From JBFMFR01 sp040752025 (GTDB lineage: Bacteria; Chloroflexota; Anaerolineae; Anaerolineales; UBA4823): DNA of 64,000 nucleotides. The position numbers and the translations under genes are program-made. Positions 57,344 to 64,000 of the stretch are shown here, piece by piece. The notes below the pieces were generated by a model, which saw only the letters and a program-made list of their open reading frames with translations, did no database searches and was not told the DNA's origin. Positions within the stretch are counted from its first letter, which is position 1; every line of letters begins with the position of its first letter. The stretch spans positions 1 to 64,000 of the forward strand of contig JBFMFR010000009.1 in assembly GCA_040752025.1 (NCBI GenBank), written 5' to 3'.

Positions 57344-58570
57344 CTAATTCACTTCCTGCACAACGCCAGCTGCTCTCAAGGTTGACTCGATCTGGGCAAT
57401 GTGCTGGCACGTGTGACTCGAGAATCCCAACAACTCACTTCCCAACCGCCAGTAGGAGCGCTTTTGCACGGCAAATTCAGGGGGCAAACCAGCAGCCATA
57501 GCCAGCGTCTGCTCCTGGCTGCGCCGCAGCTCATCTAGTAGGTCATCGAGCAGCGGCCAGGCTGCAACTGTAGCGCTGACAAATGCTGGTTGGTTAGCAT
57601 AAAATGTGAATTCCGCCTGCTGCCCAACCAGGAAACTGGCAATCAAGGAATGCAACTCTCGCTCGGTATTGATCAGGTGCGCTATCACTTCTTTGGCGCT
57701 CCATTGTTCTTCGGCAGGCTTTTGCCCGGCCTGCTCGTCGCTCGCTGCTTGCAATGCCCGGGCAAGCTGTGACTGGCAGGCCTGGTACTCCTGCTGTAAG
57801 ACCTCAACCAACTCGTCCAAACTGGCAGGTACATCCGGCAGTGGAAGGTGCGAAAGTTGAAGCTTGACACGCTGGCGCTGGCCATCCCGGTAGAAAACCA
57901 TCTTTACCTGATCCCCGGCCTGATATTGCTGCATAAGGCTCCACATCATTTGCTTAGAATCAACCCTCTTTCCTGCCATCTTGATAACCAGGTCCCCTGC
58001 TTGTAGCCCAGCGGCTTGTGCTCCTTGCCCATCCAAAACGCCCAGCACGCGTACGCAAGCCCGCGCAGGCAAACCCAACTGCCCCGCTTGTTCCGCGCTG
58101 ATATCCTCCAGGCCAGAAACTCCCAGATCCGGGCGGCGCCTGAAACGCAAATCCAAGCCTGTCTCGAGCACCGACTTCAGGTTAGCCAGGCCATCTCGCC
58201 AGCCGCGTTTGATCGAACGACGCGCCTTCGCCCAATCCTTACCCGCGCCCAGGCCGCTATGGCTCAAATATACCAGTGTGCCGGTTTTAGCAGCTTCCAG
58301 CTCTACCTTCACCCGGGTATTACCCACCTCACCGGCCCCATGCCAGGAAAAGACAATCTTCTTTCCCGGCTCGAGATTCACAAACTCCCCACTGGCAAAA
58401 TAACCAGTGTTCCACCACAAATACAGGCGACCTCCGCGCCTTCCATCCGCCTCGGCCACATTGCACAACCAATCAGTCAGTGCCGAAGCATTGGTAAAGG
58501 ACTCGAAAACCTCTCTAGCTGGTGCATTCACTACCAGCTTGAACTTGATAGTCTCGCTTTGTTTAGCCAT
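57344..58570 (-). CDS. SRPBCC (AHSA1)-PDZ-DinB three-domain protein
   Basis: Protein of 408 residues. Residues 1-145 form an AHSA1/START-like fold (VNAPAREVFESFTNASALTDWL, FVNLEPGKKIVFSWHG). Residues about 150-245 are a PDZ domain (RACVRVLGVLDGQGAQAAGLQAGDLVIKMAGK). The rest resembles a DinB four-helix domain (WSAKEVIAHLINTERELHSLIASFL, SHTCQHIAQIESTLR), with His residues able to bind metal. The first ATG overlaps the glgA stop by 8 bp, so it is translated with glycogen synthase. No signal peptide; a cytoplasmic binding or assembly factor is likely. Function in glycogen metabolism is inferred only from position. Confidence 0.78.
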   Translation of the reverse strand: MAKQSETIKFKLVVNAPAREVFESFTNASALTDWLCNVAEADGRRGGRLYLWWNTGYFASGEFVNLEPGKKIVFSWHGAGEVGNTRVKVELEAAKTGTLVYLSHSGLGAGKDWAKARRSIKRGWRDGLANLKSVLETGLDLRFRRRPDLGVSGLEDISAEQAGQLGLPARACVRVLGVLDGQGAQAAGLQAGDLVIKMAGKRVDSKQMMWSLMQQYQAGDQVKMVFYRDGQRQRVKLQLSHLPLPDVPASLDELVEVLQQEYQACQSQLARALQAASDEQAGQKPAEEQWSAKEVIAHLINTERELHSLIASFLVGQQAEFTFYANQPAFVSATVAAWPLLDDLLDELRRSQEQTLAMAAGLPPEFAVQKRSYWRLGSELLGFSSHTCQHIAQIESTLRAAGVVQEVN

Positions 58571-60047
58571 CGGCACTGCCTCCAGTTATTACCAGTTCCT
58601 CGTATAAATCACGGTACTGCTGTGCAAAGCGCGCCCACGAAAAATCCTGCTGCATGCCGCGTTCCTGCATCCCCCGCCAGGCAGCCGCGTTCTTGAATAA
58701 TCGCAAAGCGCGTCCGATTGCCTGAGCTAGCTCCCCAGAGTCGGCCTTCTCGAACAAAAAACCTGTGCTGGCGCGGGTCTGTTGATCGTCGCCGATGGTA
58801 TCACGCAGGCCTCCCGTAGCCCGCGCCACGGGCACACAACCGTAGCGCATGGCGATCATCTGGGTCAGCCCGCACGGTTCGTAGCGTGACGGGATCAGCA
58901 ACATATCTGCTCCGCCGTACAGCCGGTGGCTCAAAGCCGCATCGAAGCGCAGCACAGTACGCACCTGTTCCGGGAAATCTACTTCCAACTGGCGGACTGC
59001 CTGCTCCAGTTCCGGGTTGCCAGAGCCCAGGATGATCATCTGCCAGGGCGCTCCCCTGGCTTTCTTTTGGCTGGACAGTTGGCGCAGCGCCTCGGGCACC
59101 AGGTCCACCCCTTTCTGGTGATCCAGGCGCGTCACCATGACCATCAAACCAGCCTCCGCCTCCTGCGGCAAATTGAACTCGGCCTGCAAGGCAGCCTTGT
59201 TCACCTGGCGTTGGTCCAGATTGGCGGCTGTATAGCGCTCCACCAGGGCCTCATCGCTTTCTGGATTCCAGCGCTGCACATCCAGGCCATTCAAAATGCC
59301 AGTGATCACCTGCCTGCGCGTCTGTAAGAAATCCTGCAAGCCCGAGCCAAATTCCTCCGTCAGGATTTCCTGGGCATAGGTGGGCGAAACAGCCACGATC
59401 GCATCGGCGTTCAACAACGCCAGGGGCAGAGGCATATCCTGCGCCCACCAGGGCAGCGCCGAATCTTTCGCGGGCGGCAGTCCAAAAGCCGCCAGAGCCG
59501 ACCCTGTGCCCACACCCAGGTAAGGCAAATTGTGCAGCCCCACCAGCGTAACCGTGCGCCGGTAGAAAGCATCCAGCTTGCGCCGCAAACCCAGAGCGTA
59601 AACCGCCGGGGCAGTATGCCAGTCGTTGGCGTGCACCACCTGCGGCTGCCATTCCAGGCGCCGCGCCAGTTCCAGGGCCGCCAGCGAGAAGAAGGTGAAC
59701 TTCAGACCGTCAGCGGCGGTATCTTGCGAATACACCGGCGCATCCACTGGTGCCAGTTCGCCCCCGATCAGGTATACCGGCAGCCCATCTAAATCCAATT
59801 CCCAGGCCTCTGCCCGCGTCCACCCTACGTGGAAAGGGATCGAAAAAGTGCCCAGGCTTTTCACCGGGTAGCTCTGCCGGCGGATGACGCCGTGATAAGG
59901 CAACACCAGGCGCACGTCCACCGCTGGTTCGCCAGCCAGTTCCCGCATGGCGCGCGGCAGCGACCCGGCTACATCTCCCAGGCCGCCAACCTTCACCAAT
60001 GGATCAGCCTCAGCGGCCAGAAACAATACTTTTAACGATGAATTCAC
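58563..60047 (-). CDS. glgA: Glycogen synthase (ADP-glucose type, GT5)
   Basis: Protein of 494 residues. The N-terminal ADP-glucose-binding loop KVGGLGDVAGSLPRAM (Lys19) is characteristic, with VHANDWHTA and the GT-B C-terminal region PSRYEPCGLTQMIAMRYGCVPVARATGGLRDTI, where the conserved catalytic Glu lies in RYEPCGL. It extends alpha-1,4-glucan from ADP-glucose. It is first in the glgA-PDZ-glgC-malQ operon and divergent from the GH57 gene. The shared intergenic region carries a palindromic operator. Confidence 0.95.
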   Translation of the reverse strand: MNSSLKVLFLAAEADPLVKVGGLGDVAGSLPRAMRELAGEPAVDVRLVLPYHGVIRRQSYPVKSLGTFSIPFHVGWTRAEAWELDLDGLPVYLIGGELAPVDAPVYSQDTAADGLKFTFFSLAALELARRLEWQPQVVHANDWHTAPAVYALGLRRKLDAFYRRTVTLVGLHNLPYLGVGTGSALAAFGLPPAKDSALPWWAQDMPLPLALLNADAIVAVSPTYAQEILTEEFGSGLQDFLQTRRQVITGILNGLDVQRWNPESDEALVERYTAANLDQRQVNKAALQAEFNLPQEAEAGLMVMVTRLDHQKGVDLVPEALRQLSSQKKARGAPWQMIILGSGNPELEQAVRQLEVDFPEQVRTVLRFDAALSHRLYGGADMLLIPSRYEPCGLTQMIAMRYGCVPVARATGGLRDTIGDDQQTRASTGFLFEKADSGELAQAIGRALRLFKNAAAWRGMQERGMQQDFSWARFAQQYRDLYEELVITGGSADG

Positions 60048-60191
60048 GGCTGTTTCCTGAAGATCAATTAGAATAAACGCACACCATGATAGAACTTCAA
60101 CATTCTTGCAGTATCCCCTATTTTACCCGCATTTCGATAAATCACCTGAAATCCGCCCTCGAATGGATTTGTTCTTCAACTTGATTATAAA

Positions 60192-60233
60192 AGTGACAAT
60201 TGTCACTGGATAAATTCCGCCTTATGTGACATA
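60192..60233. promoter_or_regulatory. Divergent operators between glgA and the GH57 gene
   Basis: A 16-bp perfect palindrome AGTGACAATTGTCACT (60192-60207) and a second dyad TATGT-G-ACATA (60223-60233) share GTGACA half-sites. For the GH57 gene, the TTGTCA -35 lies in the first palindrome and the TATGTG -10 in the second, 17 bp apart. For glgA, TATAAT on the minus strand lies just beyond the palindrome. One regulator could therefore switch both transcripts. Confidence 0.55.
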
Positions 60234-60268
60234 CTTACCCCCATTCGAACGCTGCTGCCGGAGACTGC

Positions 60269-61720
60269 ATGGCCGAACGCGCAATTAGCATCCACGCTCA
60301 TTTCTATCAACCCCCTCGTGAAGACCCGCTGACCGGAATCATCCCATATGAAAGCGGTGCTGCCCCCTTCCCGAATTGGAATGAACGCATTCACGCCGAA
60401 TGCTACCGCCCCAACGCAGAGCTGCGCAACTTCGAACAGATCAGTTTCAACATCGGCCCCACATTATCCGCCTGGATGCAGGCGCACGACCCTGAGACCT
60501 CCCGCAAGATTGTCGAACAAGATCGCAGCAATGTAAACCGCCACGGCGTAGGCAACGCCATCGCCCAGGCCTATAACCACACGATCCTGCCGCTCAGTTC
60601 CTACCAGGATAAAATTACCCAGATCTACTGGGGTATTGCCGATTTCCAACACCGCTTTGGGCGACTGCCGCACGGCATGTGGCTGCCCGAAACCGCCGTG
60701 GACATAGAAACGCTGCAAGTTCTGGCTCACCTGGGCATCACCTTCACCATACTGGCACCCTGGCAAGCCGCCGCCGCTGAACTCGACCCCAGCGAGCCTT
60801 ATACCGTCATCTTACCCGACCGGAAGCAGGTGACGGTTTTCTTTTACCACCAGGGTTTGAGCGCCCGGGTCAGTTTCGATCCCAGCGCCACAATCAACGC
60901 CGACAGTTTCGCCCAGTACATCCTGCTCTCCCAATTCGACGACCTGAAAGCCACTCGCGGCGAGCCCCAACTGATCCTGGTGGCCTCGGATGGTGAACTG
61001 TACGGCCACCACCAGCACCTGCGCGACCGCTTCCTGGCCCGCCTGGTGGACGGCGCCAGCAGCCAGTTCGGCATCCGCTCCACCTACCCGGCCCTGTGGC
61101 TAAAAAACCATCCCCCGCGCCGCACAGTTACAATCCGCCAGGCCACCTCCTGGAGCTGTCATCACGGCGTCTCACGTTGGACGGGCCAGTGCCCCTGCAC
61201 ACCTGGAGACGGCAGTTGGAAAGCCGTGCTGCGATGTTCACTCGAGAGCCTGGCAGAGGAGATCGATCGCATCTACCTGGATGTGACTGGAAGGCTGGTG
61301 AGTGATCCCTGGGAGCTACGCGACCGCTACATTCATGTGATCCTGAGAGAAATCGAACTGCCCGTTTTGCTCAACGAGTTCGGTTTGTCCAGCGCTACCA
61401 GTGAGATCACCCGCCGCGTGCAGTTTTTGCTAGCTGCCCAACGTGAGCGCCAGCGCATGTTCACATCTTGCGGCTGGTTTTTCGAGGATTTCGATCGCAT
61501 CGAACCACGCAACAACGTTGCCTACGCCGCCCAGGCCGTCCATCTCGTGCGCCAGGCGACTGGCATTGATCTGGCTGCCGCCATCACCCGCGACCTGGCT
61601 GGCGTGAGCAGCCCACGCACCGGTTTGCGCGCCGACCATATTTTCCAGCAACACATCCAGCGCGCCGAATCATCGCACCAGGCGCAACTCCGGAGCATCC
61701 AACGCACACGCAGCTCCTGA
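60269..61720 (+). CDS. Glycoside hydrolase family 57 protein
   Basis: Protein of 483 residues. The GH57 start ISIHAHFYQPPREDPLTG is clear, with catalytic-type WLPETAVDI near residue 145 and ASDGELYGHH near 240. The last third (about 330-470) resembles the DUF3536-type C-terminal domain of GH57 glucan enzymes. It is shorter than many relatives. GH57 members include alpha-amylase, branching enzyme and 4-alpha-glucanotransferase; branching or debranching of glycogen would fit the neighbours. It is divergently placed from glgA and converges with the GH13 gene. Confidence 0.87.
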   Translation: MAERAISIHAHFYQPPREDPLTGIIPYESGAAPFPNWNERIHAECYRPNAELRNFEQISFNIGPTLSAWMQAHDPETSRKIVEQDRSNVNRHGVGNAIAQAYNHTILPLSSYQDKITQIYWGIADFQHRFGRLPHGMWLPETAVDIETLQVLAHLGITFTILAPWQAAAAELDPSEPYTVILPDRKQVTVFFYHQGLSARVSFDPSATINADSFAQYILLSQFDDLKATRGEPQLILVASDGELYGHHQHLRDRFLARLVDGASSQFGIRSTYPALWLKNHPPRRTVTIRQATSWSCHHGVSRWTGQCPCTPGDGSWKAVLRCSLESLAEEIDRIYLDVTGRLVSDPWELRDRYIHVILREIELPVLLNEFGLSSATSEITRRVQFLLAAQRERQRMFTSCGWFFEDFDRIEPRNNVAYAAQAVHLVRQATGIDLAAAITRDLAGVSSPRTGLRADHIFQQHIQRAESSHQAQLRSIQRTRSS

Positions 61721-61771
61721 ACCCAAACCCTATCGCCTGTTTCATCCAGCAACAACTCCGACCTGAAATCA

Positions 61772-61809
61772 AATGCCCGGCAAGGATGTGAAAATCATCG
61801 CCGGGCATT
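61772..61809. terminator. Bidirectional hairpin between convergent GH57 and GH13 genes
   Basis: Perfect 10-bp arms AATGCCCGGC and GCCGGGCATT surround an 18-nt loop that itself contains GAT/ATC ends. TATCTGAGCAATTTTT follows on the plus strand. It lies midway between the two facing stops. Confidence 0.65.
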
Positions 61810-61837
61810 ATCTGAGCAATTTTTGCTGCCGCCTGCG

Positions 61838-64000
61838 CTAACCTGCGGCGACCGCCTGCAACAGCTTCTCCACCTGGTATTCGGATTCTGCCAGGGCTTT
61901 TAACATGCGCTGCACACTCTGGTAACAATCCAGCAAAACGCTTTCAGGTTTTATAGCGCTTGTTGCTCCACCTTCCTCGCCCGCTTCGGTTGTGTAGACC
62001 TGCAACAGCACCACCACAAAGGACCACCACAATAGTTCTTCAAAAGCTTCTTTGTTGAACCACAGCACGCCCTGGTAGCGATGCACCATCAGGAAGCGCT
62101 GCCCTTCTGCATCTTTCAACCAGTTTTGCACGGCCCGGATCAACTGCCCCTGGTCCGCCTCACCAGGCTGGCACCAGTCCTGTTGGCTGATCAGCAAGCG
62201 CACCAAGCCCACGCGGCGCCAGGCTCTCTGCTCGTCCAACCCCAGGTCCTTCAACATCCCGGCAATGATTTTGCCCAGCAGCCATTCATCGATCCAGGTG
62301 CGGCTTTGCTCGGCAAACCCGGCTTCGGCGATCACTTTTCCCAGCTTGCGGGTGAACAGCCAGCTCAAGAGCGTCCCCCACACAACCGGTTCGCCATCGT
62401 CAAACTGACACGATGCGCCTGCCTGCACAACCGGGCCGCTGCATAAGAACGCCAGGGCCTGAGCGTACTTCTTAGCATGCAGCGCGGTATAGCGCTGCTC
62501 CAGGCCCGGTAAAGCCAATCCAAGTTCGACTTCGGCGTGCAGTTGCCTGGCAATTGCCTGCGGATCGCCATCGCCACCCACCAGGGACTGTATGGCTTGC
62601 AACAGCGCCAGGCTCTTTTCCTCAACCTCATCCAGGGCCCGCGACAAAGTCTCGGCGCGCCGATCTGCCTGCGTTTCAACGGCGCGATGCTCGATCAACC
62701 AGCGAAACATGCCAGCATTGACCAATTCACGGAAAGCCGTGTGCACAGGCTGCAAAAAGATCTCCTTGAGAGCCTCATCGATGCTGGGAACGCCGCGCCC
62801 ATCCAGGTATGTCGCCAATTGCGCATAGGTGTGGTAACCATCATCCTGCACCTGGCGGAAATCCAGGAACACGTGATAGGCATACGCCTGCAAGTCAACG
62901 AACAGCCCCTGCTCGTGCAGCGCCTGGGCGCTACGGATGAACTCTAACCCAGAAACATGGTCGCGGAAAACCACGAAGGTTTGAGGATCATCGCTTATCC
63001 CCAGGCCCTCTCCCAAAGTCTGCTGTGCGCTGGTGCGCTCTTCGCCTGGACCGCTCTTCATCGGGAATGCCGCCGACAGCCGCACCCAACCCCTGGCGCT
63101 GGCGTAGCGATTGTGATAGATCACCAGAGCGCGCTCCTCTCCAGAACGATTCGAATAGGCATACACATCCTCGTTGACATAACCCTCTGGATTGTAAAAA
63201 TCATACAGGCGGAAGTTGGTCACATCGGCAAACAGGTAGCGTCGCCGCAGTAGAGGGAAAATCTCACGTTCGTGGCGCTCTACCAGGTAGCCGTCCGGGC
63301 GCTCATCCCACATCGCCCGGCGAAATTCCATGCCATATTTCTCGGTGTACCCCTCGATCTGGCCATGCCCAAACATCGGCAGCCCCGGCATGGTCGCCAT
63401 CAGGGTGCAGATGCCGAAATACTTGTCGCCCTTGCCGAACTGGTCCACGGCGGTGCGCTCGTCCGGGTTGTTCATAAAGTTGACGTAGCGCTTGAGGATT
63501 TCAGGGTCGAATTCGATCGTGTTTTTGATCACCAGGCGATATTCCTGGTTCTTCTCATCGCGCAGCATGTTCATGAAAGCGCTGTTGTACACGCGGTGCA
63601 TGCCCAGCGTGCGCACGAAATAGCCCTCCATCAGCCAGAACGCCTCCGCCAGCAGGAGCGTATCGGGCACTTCTTGCGCCACCCGGTCGACCACTTCGCG
63701 CCAGAACTCCTGCGGGAAAGCGCGGTCGAAATCCAGCCTGGTCATGCCATGCTCGGCCCGGCTGGGAATATCCCCGCCGCTGCCGGGCTCGGGGAACCAC
63801 AGGCGGTGGTAATGGCGCTTGGCCAGGGTCATGGCGGCGTCGAAGCGGATCACCGGGAACTTGCGCGCTACGTGCAGAATGGTCTGGATCACCGCCTCGC
63901 GCACCTCCGGCAGGAGATAATTGAGCTGGGCCGTGTCGTTCCAGGGCATTGAAGTTCCATCGTTACCGTGATAAATGTAGCGGGTATCGCCCGTCCAAAA
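61838..64000 (-). CDS. GH13 alpha-amylase-family protein, 5' end outside window
   Basis: At least 720 residues; the frame stays open to the right edge (FWTGDTRYIYHGNDGTS...). GH13 motifs are present: nucleophile Asp in VIRFDAAMT, acid/base Glu in LLLAEAFW, and NNPDE in place of the usual NHD, with its Asp kept. After the barrel comes a beta domain and then about 330 helical residues of unknown fold (GMFRWLIEHRAVETQADRR...). It is probably an alpha-glucan hydrolase or transferase acting with the glycogen genes. The missing N-terminus likely holds barrel strands 1-3. Confidence 0.88.
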   Translation of the reverse strand, partial: FWTGDTRYIYHGNDGTSMPWNDTAQLNYLLPEVREAVIQTILHVARKFPVIRFDAAMTLAKRHYHRLWFPEPGSGGDIPSRAEHGMTRLDFDRAFPQEFWREVVDRVAQEVPDTLLLAEAFWLMEGYFVRTLGMHRVYNSAFMNMLRDEKNQEYRLVIKNTIEFDPEILKRYVNFMNNPDERTAVDQFGKGDKYFGICTLMATMPGLPMFGHGQIEGYTEKYGMEFRRAMWDERPDGYLVERHEREIFPLLRRRYLFADVTNFRLYDFYNPEGYVNEDVYAYSNRSGEERALVIYHNRYASARGWVRLSAAFPMKSGPGEERTSAQQTLGEGLGISDDPQTFVVFRDHVSGLEFIRSAQALHEQGLFVDLQAYAYHVFLDFRQVQDDGYHTYAQLATYLDGRGVPSIDEALKEIFLQPVHTAFRELVNAGMFRWLIEHRAVETQADRRAETLSRALDEVEEKSLALLQAIQSLVGGDGDPQAIARQLHAEVELGLALPGLEQRYTALHAKKYAQALAFLCSGPVVQAGASCQFDDGEPVVWGTLLSWLFTRKLGKVIAEAGFAEQSRTWIDEWLLGKIIAGMLKDLGLDEQRAWRRVGLVRLLISQQDWCQPGEADQGQLIRAVQNWLKDAEGQRFLMVHRYQGVLWFNKEAFEELLWWSFVVVLLQVYTTEAGEEGGATSAIKPESVLLDCYQSVQRMLKALAESEYQVEKLLQAVAAG

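Noticed and set aside
1..64000. CRISPR array, tRNA or rRNA genes, prophage
   Set aside because: No spaced direct repeats, no tRNA T-loop pattern (GGTTCGAATCC) and no phage structural genes were seen.

Overview
The window is about 64 kb of GC-rich, gene-dense bacterial chromosome. The gene repertoire suggests an environmental Chloroflexota, most likely an Anaerolineae: a Ser/Thr kinase with a WD40 tail, STAND and CHAT proteins, a SPASM radical SAM protein resembling tungsten-enzyme maturases, a GH57 protein with a DUF3536-like tail, and many lineage-style lipoproteins. That assignment is an inference, because no rRNA or tRNA gene lies in the window. No CRISPR array, phage or complete insertion sequence was seen. 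The left edge cuts through what looks like the start of an IS630-type transposase.

Layout, left to right. (1) 0.4-4.8 kb: a short UvrA-like ABC ATPase, a beta-lactamase-fold hydrolase and a nitrilase. (2) 4.9-7.3 kb: a four-gene operon (flavin-binding oxidase, MarR regulator, alpha/beta hydrolase, flavin reductase) whose consensus promoter carries a perfect inverted repeat on the -10 box. (3) 7.4-16.5 kb: a secreted M14 carboxypeptidase interrupted by five Asp-rich repeats, an ECF sigma/anti-sigma pair, DegV, a GNAT-SDR pair and an arsenate reductase. (4) 16.7-22.8 kb: a GbsR/MarR-type regulator with methyltransferase, hydrolase and an SDR-methyltransferase fusion; then an unknown protein, an ITPase-like gene with two apparent compensating frameshifts, and a TipA-like MerR regulator on a probably leaderless promoter. 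(5) 22.9-30.2 kb: a Gfo/Idh/MocA oxidoreductase, an Mrr nuclease coupled to a small membrane protein, a radical SAM protein, cysK-cysE behind a 300-nt structured leader, and a damaged glycosyltransferase joined to a nucleotidyltransferase.

(6) 30.4-42 kb: a kinase-WD40 protein, then a regulon. A two-component system (with a small membrane methyltransferase), a secreted repeat protein and a MacAB-type efflux operon each have a promoter with the same 25-bp box placed exactly 6 bp before the -10. The response regulator encoded here is the obvious candidate to bind these boxes. (7) 42.1-51.4 kb: a two-gene operon. One gene encodes a 2329-residue membrane protein with more than 20 hydrophobic segments, beta-propellers and a C-terminal STAND-type NTPase. 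It overlaps by 4 bp a STAND-CHAT (caspase-like) protein. This is the strongest candidate for an undescribed system: a membrane sensor feeding a caspase-like effector. (8) 51.6-64 kb: an alpha/beta hydrolase and a serine-hydrolase lipoprotein, then a glycogen/alpha-glucan cluster: glgA, an SRPBCC-PDZ-DinB fusion, glgC and malQ on the minus strand, a divergent GH57 gene, and a GH13 amylase-like gene that runs off the right edge.

Start codons were chosen by Shine-Dalgarno sequence, overlap with the upstream gene and family N-termini; several differ from the longest open frame.
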